Source of the DNA: Candidatus Gastranaerophilales bacterium
Lineage (GTDB): Bacteria > Cyanobacteriota > Vampirovibrionia > Gastranaerophilales > Gastranaerophilaceae
DNA: 64,000 bases
NCBI GenBank assembly: GCA_944324175.1
Contig: CALUVH010000005.1
Span: 1 to 64,000, forward strand
Reading direction: 5' to 3'
A model generated the notes under the pieces. That model saw only the letters and a program-made list of their open reading frames with translations, searched no databases and was not told where the DNA came from. This document shows positions 39,016 through 47,710 of this stretch, one piece after another. Each line of letters begins with the position of its first letter. Position 1 is the stretch's first letter. Made by a program: the position numbers and the translations under genes.

Positions 39016-39585
39016 ATGAAAAAGATTTCAATAATAGCATTAATTTTTATAAGTTTAGTATCAGCAGGGTATCGAAAACCTGATACATATGTTATTGACG
39101 CACACCAAAACGGCGCAAAACATAACGACTGGGGACTCAGATATCTTAATGAAAAATGCTATTATGCAGCAATACAAGAGTTCAAAATTGCAATAAGCCT
39201 AAATCCTGATACTCAAGCGACTTCAACGTATTACAACAACTTAGGTGAAACATATATGTTGATAGGCTACCCTGATTGGGCTCAGGACTGCTTTGAACGA
39301 GCGATAACGCAGTACAGCTTAAATTTCAAATACTATCAAAATCTAGCAAAATGTTTCAAAGCGCGTGGACTCGTACCAATGAAAATAGGCGAGTACAGCA
39401 AGGAAGGTTCACCACTAAACAAGATAATGCTTGGGCTTTTGTATATAGAAAACGGCGATATACGCCGTGGAATAATAATACTTGATGAATTTGCTATGTC
39501 AGAACCTGACTTAATTATTACAACTGCCGTAAAAGCCTATATTAAGCAAATGGTCGACCAAATTAACAGCACTCAAAATCTATAA
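39016..39585 (+). CDS. Exported TPR-like protein
   Basis: A 189-residue protein with a signal peptide (about residues 1-17) followed by two or three TPR-like helical pairs, including CYYAAIQEFKIAISLNPD and YPDWAQDCFERAITQ. It is the last gene of the run beginning at 36183. Its 3' end overlaps the convergent pilin fragment by six bases, so the fragment may have been trimmed or acquired its present stop codon here. Function is unknown. Confidence 0.8.
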   Translation: MKKISIIALIFISLVSAGYRKPDTYVIDAHQNGAKHNDWGLRYLNEKCYYAAIQEFKIAISLNPDTQATSTYYNNLGETYMLIGYPDWAQDCFERAITQYSLNFKYYQNLAKCFKARGLVPMKIGEYSKEGSPLNKIMLGLLYIENGDIRRGIIILDEFAMSEPDLIITTAVKAYIKQMVDQINSTQNL

Positions 39586-39867
39586 AACATATAAATCATT
39601 ATTTTCACAAATTTTGGTAATCTTTATATGTTTTGCCAACTCTTCAACAAAATCTCTTGTATTTGAATATCCAGAAAGTGTTTCTTGAGCATTCATACTT
39701 TTTAATGCTTCTTCTAATCGCCTTTCAAAAACTTGTGATGCTGTATTCCAAGTTTTCTCTTGGTGATTTTTTACAACTGCAGGAATCGTAAGTACTGCAA
39801 CTATACCTATTATAACCAACGTTACAAGCACCTCCGCAAGTGTAAAAGCAGACATTTAATACCTCAT
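39580..39867 (-). pseudogene. Broken pilin-like gene (leader stop codon, C-terminus missing)
   Basis: The reading frame encodes SAFTLAEVLVTLVIIGIVAVLTIP and about 65 further residues matching the first third of the other pilin-like proteins, up to ICENNDL, then stops. The exported C-terminal domain is absent. The ribosome-binding site CTAGGAGGTAATT precedes an ATG at 39867, but the frame reads Met-Arg-Tyr-stop before resuming at an ATG at 39855. One base change in the leader would explain this. A short product could still be made by reinitiation at 39855 (91 residues). There is no G tract upstream. It is best read as a decayed paralogue. Confidence 0.7.
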
Positions 39868-39948
39868 AATTACCTCCTAGTATAATTATTTTATTCATAT
39901 ATTTATCTATATAATTCTGTATCAATACATTCATATGTCAATATTAAT

Positions 39949-40056
39949 GTAACAAAATTAGAAATAGGTATGCAAAATTTTTCCATAGGTGAACTCATTG
40001 ACATCGCTAATTATTTAAACATAGAACTTGAAGAGCTTTTAAAGCTTAAGCCATAA
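39949..40056 (+). pseudogene. Remnant of an XRE-type helix-turn-helix regulator
   Basis: A plus-strand frame ending at 40056 reads VTKLEIGMQNFSIGELID followed by IANYLNIELEELLKL. This matches the second half of a lambda-repressor-like DNA-binding domain (pattern ISxIExGxxxPSxxTLxxIAxxLxVxxxELL). The first helices are missing; upstream lies the promoter side of the broken pilin gene. The stop overlaps the 3' end of the convergent nucleotidyltransferase gene by 11 bases. An ATG at 39970 could start a 28-residue peptide, but a decayed gene is more likely. Confidence 0.6.
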
Positions 40057-41152
40057 AGTAATTTTTAACAAATTCAATTTCTTCTAACTGACTCATATTT
40101 GGCTTATTGAGTTTTACTTTTAAAAGTTCATCAAAACATATTGAATATTCTTTTGAAGGTGCAACCCCAAGTTTTTTCAGATCATCCCCAGTGATAGATA
40201 TTTTTACTTTTCGTAAATTATCAAGATAATGTCTGGCAATTTTTTCATCATATAACACAGCGTATAGCAAAATACTTTCAAGCTGAAGATTTTTAAAAGC
40301 CTTGTAAATTTCAAAATCATTTTTTAAAGTACAACTTGGAATATCATTTACAATTTTTTGTTCAACTTTAGTCAAAGGCAATAAGGATAAATCCCCCAAT
40401 GCACCAACGAAAACAATCCATTGGTTTTGAACAGGGTAGTCTAAAACAAGCTTTTCAATATTAACATCAGGTAATCTAACATCTTCAGGAGTCACGAGCT
40501 TATAAATTTTTTCACTGATAAATTTTTCATACGCCCACTGCAACCCGTGAGACATCAGTTTAGTACATCCAAAAGTTTCTATTAACTCTTTTTTCACACG
40601 GGAATAACTCATGTCATAATTTATGTTGCTTAAGTACTCATCTTGCAAATGCTTACTATGTTCATCAAGCTCAAATCCAAACCGCATTGCAAACTTCAAC
40701 CCACGAATAATCCTAGTCGGATCATCAATAAAACTACCGTCGTGCAAAATACGTAAAATACCTTTTTTTAAATCATCAACTCCGCCTGTAAAATCAATAA
40801 TTTCACCACTAGATACAGACATTGCAAGTGAATTAATCGTAAAATCACGACGCATTACATCATCTTTTAACGAAACCCCCAGCTTATCAACTTGAGGCAA
40901 ATGTCCTTTTTTATCATACCTCTCAGTCCTTGTTGACGCAAAATCAACCACCTTACCATCAACTAAAACCTTAATTGTACCAAAATCAGGATTAACTTGG
41001 ATTACCTCACCGAATTTTTTGCAGTAAGAAATAGCATCCCCAACATATGTTATATCAATATCAAAATTATCGCGGTGCAGCAAAAAATCTCTTACAATTC
41101 CACCGATATAATACAGTTTATTTGAAGTATCATTTATATTGATGATGTCCAT
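40046..41152 (-). CDS. tRNA CCA-adding enzyme / poly(A) polymerase-family nucleotidyltransferase
   Basis: Class II nucleotidyltransferase of 368 residues. The N-terminal motif YYIGGIVRDFLLHRDNFDID contains the catalytic DxD, and the RNA/nucleotide-binding motif DPTRIIRGLKFAMRFGFEL follows near residue 145. The protein adds CCA to tRNA 3' ends, or A residues to RNA. The tRNA-Gln here lacks an encoded CCA, which fits a need for the enzyme. I cannot separate CCA-adding, A-adding and CC-adding types from sequence. It faces away from the large helicase gene. Confidence 0.9.
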   Translation of the reverse strand: MDIININDTSNKLYYIGGIVRDFLLHRDNFDIDITYVGDAISYCKKFGEVIQVNPDFGTIKVLVDGKVVDFASTRTERYDKKGHLPQVDKLGVSLKDDVMRRDFTINSLAMSVSSGEIIDFTGGVDDLKKGILRILHDGSFIDDPTRIIRGLKFAMRFGFELDEHSKHLQDEYLSNINYDMSYSRVKKELIETFGCTKLMSHGLQWAYEKFISEKIYKLVTPEDVRLPDVNIEKLVLDYPVQNQWIVFVGALGDLSLLPLTKVEQKIVNDIPSCTLKNDFEIYKAFKNLQLESILLYAVLYDEKIARHYLDNLRKVKISITGDDLKKLGVAPSKEYSICFDELLKVKLNKPNMSQLEEIEFVKNYFMA

Positions 41153-41205
41153 GCGAACATATTAGCGTAAAATAACAATATAGACAAGTTTATAAAGGAG
41201 ACTCC

Positions 41206-44200
41206 ATGCTACAAGAAGCAGGCAAAGCAATAAATTCAGCATTTAACAACAGTTTCATAAAGAAACTAAGCCAATATTTACACGATTGCGTAAGAGAAGA
41301 AGTAAAAAGCTCTACGTTTAGAAATCTAAAAGGTGATAAGGATAACAAGTGGATTTTTCTCCCTGGTGAAGAACAATTATTTACCAACTTTCAAGAATAT
41401 GTAGCTCTCGATGGTAGTAACCCAAAACTGACAGAGTTGATGATTCAAAGTGAACTTGGTCAAAAAGATAAATATTTGATCTATGGATACCTGTTTTTAG
41501 TTGGTAAAAGTTCAAAAACAAAACGCCAAAACGAATTTTTAACTCCACTTTTGTATATGCCATGCAAACTTGAAAGAAATGGCGTAAATATAAACTGCCT
41601 ACCACTAGATGAAGTGCTTTCGCTGAATACCGGAGCACTTGCAGCGCTTATGCGAAAAAATGATGATGAGGATGAAGTCGATTTGTTACTAGAAGGTATA
41701 CTTGATGTAGTTCCTGACCTACCAATCACAGATGAAAAGCTAAGCATTTTCCTTACAACTCTCAAATCACTAATTCCAGAAATAGAAATAAGTACCAACC
41801 AAGCTGACTATCAGGAAGAAGACAATATAAGTAAATCAGCGAAAGATTTTTACAAAGAAAAAATAGATGCCGATAACATAGATGATGTCGTTGAGGAAGA
41901 AGAAAATACCCAAAAACAATCAATCAAGCTTGAGAAAGTTTCTGTCACCTATCAAAGTGCCATAATTCTCACGAAACGTCCATCGGTCACTGCAGGTGTG
42001 TTACATGAACTAACACAAATCGCTGAAAAGCCAAGTGGAATTTACAGAGAAACTGCGTTAAACATAATTAACGAAGAATATGCGCAATCAAAAGAAAAAT
42101 CAGTGCCTGTTCAAGACCTCAAAAAAATAACTGATTTTTACCCAATAACTCCACTATCATTAAGCGACAGTCAATTTCAGGTAATAAAAAACATTGATAA
42201 CAGTAAATTTGTTGCAGTACAGGGACCTCCTGGGACAGGTAAATCTCAAACAATAGTTAATCTGGTAGCTCATCTCGTTGCAAACGGAAAAACCGTGCTT
42301 GTAGCCTCAAGAATGGACAAAGCTGTCGATGTCGTAGCAGATAGATTGAACGACCTTGGTGCAAAACACATGGCACTACGCGCAGGGCGTCTAAATTATC
42401 AACGTCAACTAAGTAACGATTTAAACAATCTTATATCTAACAACGAAGATTTGGATGATGACGTTGAAAATATTTTGCTTGTCGATACCAAAGATATGAA
42501 AGATCACTTGGACTTACTAAAAGATTATGAAAACAAGTGTGAAAAAATTATCAAACTTGAACAAGACTGGCACGATTTGGATTTAGAAGTTATAGAAAAT
42601 GAAAAATTAATCGGCGAAATGCAATTTATCAAAACACCACTAAACCGTGTTGAAATTGAAACAATTGCAATAATTATAAAAACCCTCAAAAAAAATATCG
42701 AAAAATCAGGATTTTTTGCAAACATCGCAAACTTTACAAGTCTAAACCAGCTTAAAAAAACACTTCAACTAAAAGAATTTGATGTAAATTTTCAAAATCT
42801 TGAGCGTCTAAAATCAGAACTTGAATATGCCGAAATGAATTACAGACTCAAAAAAATAGAATCAGACATCCAAAAGACAGGTAATTTACATATTTTGACA
42901 GAACAAATTCGTCAAATGAAGAAAAAACAAGGCACTTTAGCAAAGAATATTATAAAAAACAAGCGAAGAGAATCCCTAAAAGCTCTTTTGCGCGACGAAA
43001 ACAAACGCAGACGTCTAAAAGTCCATTCAAGGTCACTCGTCACCTCAAGAAAACGATTACAAAATAATATCCTAGAGGAAGAAGACTTTAAACCGCTTTT
43101 AGAAGCCTTCCCATGCTGGTGCGTAACAACTTATGCTGTATCAGATTCACTACCGCTTAAACCTGGGATGTTTGATGTGGCGATTATCGATGAAGCTTCT
43201 CAATGCGATATTGCAAGCTGTTTTCCTATCCTTTTCCGAGCAAAACGCGCAGTAATTGTGGGAGATGACAAACAACTTCCACATCTGTCTTTCCTTGAAA
43301 AAGCGAAGGAACAATCATTCTTGAGTCAATATGGTATTCCCGATAAATACCAGCTTATGTGGCGTTTCAGAACAAATTCAATGTTTGACCTTGCAGACTA
43401 CTACTCTATGAATAGTGTTATGCTCGATGAACATTTTAGAAGCTTACCACCTATCATCAACTTCTCTAACCACGAATTTTACAACGACAGAATACGTGTC
43501 ATGAGAAAAGATAGATCTGATGAAAAAGTCTTAGAACTTATCGAAGTACCAGAAGGAAAAGTGGACTTTGATGCTACAAGAAATCTCCCTGAAATTGAAG
43601 CCCTTGTAAAACGACTATATGAAATTGTAGTGGAAGATGAGCGAAAAAGCCCTGAAAATCCTGTGTCAATCGGTATAATTTCACCATTCAGAGCGCAGGT
43701 AGAACAATTAAAAATATCCGTGGCCAAAGTATTATCTGATCACATGATTAAAAAACATCAAATAGAAATAGGTACAGCTCATACATTCCAAGGCGATGAA
43801 CGCGATATTATGCTTATTTCTTGGGCCGTGGCTGATAATAGCTTCACTCAAAGTTTGATATTCCTTCAAAAGCCGAATCTATTCAACGTCGCAATAACAC
43901 GCGGCAGAAACAAGGTTATAAACTTTATTTCGCGTAACCCTCGTGAGCTCCCTGAGGGACATTTCAGAAACTACATTTCATTCATTCAAGAATACCAAAA
44001 CCGTCAACAAGCAAGCGCCTCAGGCGAAATTGATGAAAACATATACAAAAATTCTTTGGAAAAAGAAATTGCAACACAAATAAAAGAACTTGGTCATGAA
44101 GTTAAAGCAGGCGTAGATATAGCAGGCTTAAGCGCAGATTTACTTATTGATAATAAGTTTATTATAGAAGTCGACGGCGTCGAAGATAATAAAAAGCTAT

Positions 44201-44325
44201 ATCACATGACAAATATGAAAAAACAAGCAATACTTGAACGCTCAGGATATACCGTAAAACGTATCACATTCCGTGAATGGCAGTATTCTACTAAAGTTTG
44301 TCTGGATAGAATATTTCTAAATTAA
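41206..44325 (+). CDS. Large SF1 helicase with C-terminal nuclease-like domain
   Basis: A 1,039-residue superfamily 1 (UPF1/DNA2-like, AAA_11/AAA_12) helicase. Walker A is VQGPPGTGKSQT near residue 342; between it and Walker B (VAIIDEASQCD) lies a helical coiled-coil insertion of about 260 residues. Later motifs are VGDDKQLPH, FRTNSMFDLADYYS, TAHTFQGDERD and NVAITRGRNKV. The last 90 residues (ADLLIDNKFIIEVDGVED ... GYTVKRI) look like a Vsr/DUF559-type endonuclease or RAP-like fold with its D...ExD residues. The N-terminal 300 residues are unassigned. Such fusions occur in defence and repair systems, but no defence partner is adjacent. A terminator follows. Confidence 0.85.
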   Translation: MLQEAGKAINSAFNNSFIKKLSQYLHDCVREEVKSSTFRNLKGDKDNKWIFLPGEEQLFTNFQEYVALDGSNPKLTELMIQSELGQKDKYLIYGYLFLVGKSSKTKRQNEFLTPLLYMPCKLERNGVNINCLPLDEVLSLNTGALAALMRKNDDEDEVDLLLEGILDVVPDLPITDEKLSIFLTTLKSLIPEIEISTNQADYQEEDNISKSAKDFYKEKIDADNIDDVVEEEENTQKQSIKLEKVSVTYQSAIILTKRPSVTAGVLHELTQIAEKPSGIYRETALNIINEEYAQSKEKSVPVQDLKKITDFYPITPLSLSDSQFQVIKNIDNSKFVAVQGPPGTGKSQTIVNLVAHLVANGKTVLVASRMDKAVDVVADRLNDLGAKHMALRAGRLNYQRQLSNDLNNLISNNEDLDDDVENILLVDTKDMKDHLDLLKDYENKCEKIIKLEQDWHDLDLEVIENEKLIGEMQFIKTPLNRVEIETIAIIIKTLKKNIEKSGFFANIANFTSLNQLKKTLQLKEFDVNFQNLERLKSELEYAEMNYRLKKIESDIQKTGNLHILTEQIRQMKKKQGTLAKNIIKNKRRESLKALLRDENKRRRLKVHSRSLVTSRKRLQNNILEEEDFKPLLEAFPCWCVTTYAVSDSLPLKPGMFDVAIIDEASQCDIASCFPILFRAKRAVIVGDDKQLPHLSFLEKAKEQSFLSQYGIPDKYQLMWRFRTNSMFDLADYYSMNSVMLDEHFRSLPPIINFSNHEFYNDRIRVMRKDRSDEKVLELIEVPEGKVDFDATRNLPEIEALVKRLYEIVVEDERKSPENPVSIGIISPFRAQVEQLKISVAKVLSDHMIKKHQIEIGTAHTFQGDERDIMLISWAVADNSFTQSLIFLQKPNLFNVAITRGRNKVINFISRNPRELPEGHFRNYISFIQEYQNRQQASASGEIDENIYKNSLEKEIATQIKELGHEVKAGVDIAGLSADLLIDNKFIIEVDGVEDNKKLYHMTNMKKQAILERSGYTVKRITFREWQYSTKVCLDRIFLN

Positions 44326-44350
44326 AACAAGGTATTTTGTACAAATGAAA

Positions 44351-44375
44351 ACGCTCACCAGTCCAAGGTGAGCGT
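44351..44375. terminator. Hairpin between convergent helicase and fabF genes
   Basis: ACGCTCACC / GGTGAGCGT with a 7-nt loop. There is no long T run on either side, so termination strength is uncertain. Confidence 0.6.
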
Positions 44376-44420
44376 ACAGAAAAATAAAAAATAACTTAAC
44401 AAATAGATAAAGAAGATTAA

Positions 44421-45671
44421 TTAAACTTCTTTTATCACGATAGTTGCATTTTGACCGCCAAATCCGAATGAATTTGACAGAGCAACATGTACATCGGCTT
44501 TTCTTGCCTTATGAGGGACATAGTCAAGATTAGCGACAGCCTCATCTTGGTTATCAAGATTAATGGTCGGAGGTACAATTTTCTCATTAATCGTTTTAAC
44601 ACAAGCGATAGCTTCGACAGCACCTGTTGCACCAAGCATGTGCCCATGCATTGATTTTGTTGAAGATACAAGCAGATTAGGGTTTTTAACTTTGTCACCA
44701 AAAATACCTTCAATAGCTTTAGATTCAGCTATATCACCCAACCCCGTACTTGTACCGTGAGAGTTGATGTATTGAACATCAGAAGAATTAATTCCTGCGT
44801 CTTTCAGCGCAAATTCCATAGATTTTGTAGCACCTTTACCTTCAGGACAAGGAGCTACGACATCATAAGCATCTGCTGATTGACCGTATCCTATAATTTC
44901 AGCGTAAATTTTTGCACCGCGTTTTTTAGCATGCTCATACTCTTCTAATACAAGTACTGCTGAACCTTCAGACATAACAAAACCATCTCTGTCTTTATCA
45001 TAAGGACGAGAAGCCCTTTGAGGTTCATCATTACGCTTAGATAAAGTTCTGGCACTAGAAAACGCTCCGATACCAACATCGCATATTGTTGCTTCTGCAC
45101 CACCTGCAACAACGACATCTGCATCTCCATATTGAATAGCTCTGAACGCGTCACCAACTGAATGCGTACCTGTAGCACAAGCTGAAACAACAACCTTATT
45201 TAATCCTTTAAAGCCATACTTTATAGAAATTCTACCGGATGGCATGTTCACAATCATCATTGGAATTGTAAATGGTGAACATTTATTAGGTCCTTTTTCT
45301 AATATACGGACATGATTTTCTTCAAAAGTAATAAATCCACCGGCAGCAGAGCTAACGATTACACCTACGCGGTACGGATCAATATCTTTTAAATCGTCTA
45401 ATTTTGCATCTTTTATAGCTTCATCAGCTGCAACAAGAGCAAATTGAACAAATCTATCTGTCTTTTTAGCTTCCTTAGGATCAATATAATCCTCAGGGTT
45501 AAAATTTTTAACCTCTCCAGAAATCTTTACAACATGCTTACTGATATCAATTAATTCAGAAGTGCTAATTCCACTTTTTCCTTCCACAAGTGCAGACCAG
45601 AACTTGTCAACACCAACACCAAACGGTGTAACTGCGCCCATACCTGTGATTACTACTCTTCTTTTTGTCAT
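44421..45671 (-). CDS. fabF: FabF, beta-ketoacyl-ACP synthase II
   Basis: Elongating condensing enzyme of type II fatty acid synthesis. The 416-residue protein has the catalytic Cys in VVSACATGTHS and the two His in NSHGTSTGLGD and STKSMHGHMLGATG. It is the last gene of a fabG-acpP-fabF cluster on the minus strand. The 138-bp gap to acpP contains a hairpin (GGCGAAAG / CTTTCGCC at 45780-45797) that may lower read-through from acpP. Confidence 0.96.
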   Translation of the reverse strand: MTKRRVVITGMGAVTPFGVGVDKFWSALVEGKSGISTSELIDISKHVVKISGEVKNFNPEDYIDPKEAKKTDRFVQFALVAADEAIKDAKLDDLKDIDPYRVGVIVSSAAGGFITFEENHVRILEKGPNKCSPFTIPMMIVNMPSGRISIKYGFKGLNKVVVSACATGTHSVGDAFRAIQYGDADVVVAGGAEATICDVGIGAFSSARTLSKRNDEPQRASRPYDKDRDGFVMSEGSAVLVLEEYEHAKKRGAKIYAEIIGYGQSADAYDVVAPCPEGKGATKSMEFALKDAGINSSDVQYINSHGTSTGLGDIAESKAIEGIFGDKVKNPNLLVSSTKSMHGHMLGATGAVEAIACVKTINEKIVPPTINLDNQDEAVANLDYVPHKARKADVHVALSNSFGFGGQNATIVIKEV

Positions 45672-45809
45672 CCCTTATACCTTTATACCTTTGTGAAAAA
45701 TATACGAGGGAGAAAATAATATTCAATTTTCACCCTCGCAACATTTATAAAAGATTCTAAAAACAGTTTGTTGCGCATGGCGAAAGCACTTTCGCCCGAC
45801 AGCAATTAA

Positions 45810-46040
45810 CTATTTGTGAGAATCGATGTAGTTAACTGCATCTTGAACTGTTTGAATTTTTTCAGCTTCTTCATCAGGAATTTCGCAACCGAATTCTTCT
45901 TCGAAAGCCATAACCAATTCAACTGTATCCAAAGAGTCAGCACCCAAATCAGCGGTAAAACTAGCTTCTGGAGTAACCAAAGCTTCATCTACGCTCAATT
46001 GATCTACTACAACTTTTTTAACTTTTTCTAATGTACTCAT
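45810..46040 (-). CDS. acpP: AcpP, acyl carrier protein
   Basis: A 76-residue acidic carrier protein with the phosphopantetheine attachment serine in [17 protein letters not shown]. It carries growing acyl chains for fatty acid and lipid A synthesis, linking it to fabF, fabG and lpxA in this window. A GAGG ribosome-binding site precedes the ATG. A 114-bp gap separates it from fabG, so it may also have its own promoter, as acpP often does. Confidence 0.97.
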   Translation of the reverse strand: MSTLEKVKKVVVDQLSVDEALVTPEASFTADLGADSLDTVELVMAFEEEFGCEIPDEEAEKIQTVQDAVNYIDSHK

Positions 46041-46154
46041 CTTTTTTTCCTCATAATTATTGTATTACTACACTATTTCAAAAACATTATAATCAATTCA
46101 AAGTTTTTTTGCAAGAAATTTACAAATAGTTAACTATATTGTTAAAAATCTTAA

Positions 46155-46880
46155 CTATATAATCAAACCGCCGTCAACTTCCAAGACCTGACCTGTAACA
46201 TATTGCGCGTCTACCGCAAGGAATTTAACGGCTTTTGCGATATCTTCAGGCTCACCTAGTCTTTTGAGCGGAATAAAATCGGTAAACTTAGAAGTATCAA
46301 GATCTTTTGTCATATCGGTATTAATAAATCCCGGAGCGACAGCGTTAACGCGAATACCACGAGAGCCAAGTTCTTTTGCTAGGGTTTTAGTAAGTCCGAT
46401 TAATCCTGCTTTTGCAGCAGAATAATTTGCTTGACCTGCATTACCTGATACACCGACCACACTAGCCATGTTTACAATCGCACCAGAGCGCTGTTTCATC
46501 ATAACCTTAACCACCGGTTGAGATACAAAAAACGCACTGGAAAGGTTAGTGTTGATAACCGCATTCCAATTTTCATCAGACATTCTCATAAACAAACCGT
46601 CGCGAGTAATACCTGCGTTATTGACCAAAACATCAATTCTTCCATACTTTTCAATAATTTGCGCAATGCTTTTATCTACTTCTTCTTTGTTAGAAACGTC
46701 AAATTTGTAAGCCTCAGCATCCACCCCCAAAGCTTTAATTTCTTGGACAGTTTTTTCAGCAGCTTCAGCATTACCTGCATAGTTTACAACGATATCATAA
46801 CCTGCCTTTGCAAGCTCAAGTGCACAAGCTTTTCCGATACCTCTGGATGCACCTGTGACCAACGCTAATTTTTCTGACAT
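46155..46880 (-). CDS. fabG: FabG, 3-oxoacyl-ACP reductase
   Basis: NADPH-dependent short-chain dehydrogenase of 241 residues. The nucleotide motif is GASRGIGKA, the NNAG motif is intact, and the catalytic Ser-Tyr-Lys are in NMASVVG and YSAAKAG. The C-terminal VTGQVLEVDGGL is typical of FabG. It reduces the beta-keto group after each condensation. AAGGAG lies before the ATG. It is first in the fabG-acpP-fabF group; fabD and fabH are not adjacent. Confidence 0.95.
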   Translation of the reverse strand: MSEKLALVTGASRGIGKACALELAKAGYDIVVNYAGNAEAAEKTVQEIKALGVDAEAYKFDVSNKEEVDKSIAQIIEKYGRIDVLVNNAGITRDGLFMRMSDENWNAVINTNLSSAFFVSQPVVKVMMKQRSGAIVNMASVVGVSGNAGQANYSAAKAGLIGLTKTLAKELGSRGIRVNAVAPGFINTDMTKDLDTSKFTDFIPLKRLGEPEDIAKAVKFLAVDAQYVTGQVLEVDGGLII

Positions 46881-47047
46881 AAATAAATCTCCTTATAAAA
46901 TCTCTCTCAATGGGGAAATGATAGCATAAAGATAAAAATTTCTCAGCTTAAGATAAATTATTGTAAAGTTAGTTAATATAATATAAAAAAATAATTGTTG
47001 TGACTGTTTTTAGATTTTTGTTGGAGGAGATACAACCAGTAACAGCT

Positions 47048-47165
47048 GAGTCGGAAGGCTCTAATTCAAAATAAGACAAACAGGCACCTGCAATTTGGCT
47101 CCTGAGTTCGTAGGATGTGGTAAATCTGTGATTTACCGCATCCTACTTACTGAGCCGTAAGGCTC
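47048..47165. repeat. Cluster of palindromic repeats 3' of pilin-like gene 2
   Basis: Four hairpins follow one another: GAGTCGGAAGGCTC (47048-47061), CAGG...CCTG (47081-47104), a 17-bp stem GTAGGATG(T/C)GGTAAATC with a TGT loop (47110-47146, one wobble pair), and GAGCCGTAAGGCTC (47152-47165). The first two match the dual-hairpin repeats at 18395 and 56793. A further GAGCCGTTAGGCTC lies at 47416-47429. The rest of the 46881-47199 gap shows nothing else. Confidence 0.8.
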
Positions 47166-47197
47166 TAAAAAAATACCTCTAACAGACTTATCAAGTT

Positions 47198-47249
47198 TAT
47201 TATCGTTTTTTATTGTCGGATTGGTAAATCCGACCTACAGTAACTTTTT
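47198..47249. repeat. Palindromic repeat GTCGGATT...AATCCGAC plus CCTACAGTAAC, copy 1
   Basis: A block of about 50 bp, TTTATTATCG, T-rich stretch, GTCGGATTggtAAATCCGAC, then CTACAGTAACTTTTT, is repeated almost exactly at 47459-47513. Shortened relatives occur near 47381-47410 (GGGGT...ACCCC then AACCTACAGTAAC) and 18515. The shared feature is a hairpin followed by CCTACA. Confidence 0.85.
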
Positions 47250-47313
47250 CTACAAATTTCGATTTCAATAATTCTTGAATTTGTTCTTCAGTAAGGCTTT
47301 TTTGTTTTCTCAT
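47200..47313 (-). pseudogene. Remnant N-terminus, possibly of an IS3-type transposase OrfA
   Basis: A 37-codon frame with ribosome-binding site GGAGAAAAAAT starts MRKQKSLTEEQIQELLKSK, followed by FVEKVT. This opening recalls the N-terminal helix of certain IS3-family OrfA or HTH proteins. The frame then runs straight into the palindromic repeat at 47198-47249, whose translation (VGRIYQSDNKKR) is clearly not family sequence, and stops. I read it as an insertion-sequence fragment truncated by the repeat. The family match is from memory and weak. Confidence 0.4.
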
Positions 47314-47458
47314 ATTTTTTCTCCTTTATTTTTTATTATTATATGTGAAACTTGCCTACTGATTGATTATAGTTTTTGGGGTACACTTCAGAAACCCCAA
47401 CCTACAGTAACAGCTGAGCCGTTAGGCTCTAATTGCTATCGTAATCAGATTTTATCCA

Positions 47459-47513
47459 TTTATTATCGTTTTTTTATTGTCGGATTAGTAAATCCGACCT
47501 ACAGTAACTTTTT
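47459..47513. repeat. Palindromic repeat GTCGGATT...AATCCGAC plus CCTACAGTAAC, copy 2
   Basis: Second copy of the element at 47198-47249 (loop AGT instead of GGT). Between here and the pilin-like gene 2 stop lie two more hairpins, TTGTCC/GGACAA (47582-47609) and AGGTACC...GGTACCT (47623-47645), and no gene. Confidence 0.85.
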
Positions 47514-47710
47514 TGTTTGGCTCATCATATAAATAATTACCTAATTCCGTTTACAAGATAATGATAACATTTAAACGACATTTGTCCAGCATTTTAAGCA
47601 AAAGGACAAGATGTATTTAAAAAGGTACCTTATGAAAAGGTACCTGTCGGTTGTGATTGTTATTTCGATATGTTTATTTGCATTATGCACTTTATAAAAG
47701 CGTAATGTAA

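Noticed and set aside
39725-39934. Alternative 69-codon frame overlapping the broken pilin on the same strand
   Set aside because: It is a different frame of the same DNA with a Cys/Tyr-rich, non-family product; the pilin frame carries the recognisable motif.
47048-47513. CRISPR array
   Set aside because: The repeats are few, differ in length and form hairpins with irregular spacing; there are no uniform spacers and no cas genes.
46881-47710. A DGR template repeat or reverse transcriptase near the pilin-like genes
   Set aside because: No intergenic stretch resembles the variable region with AAC codons, and no protein in the window has a reverse transcriptase YxDD motif. The DGR parts must lie elsewhere if they exist.
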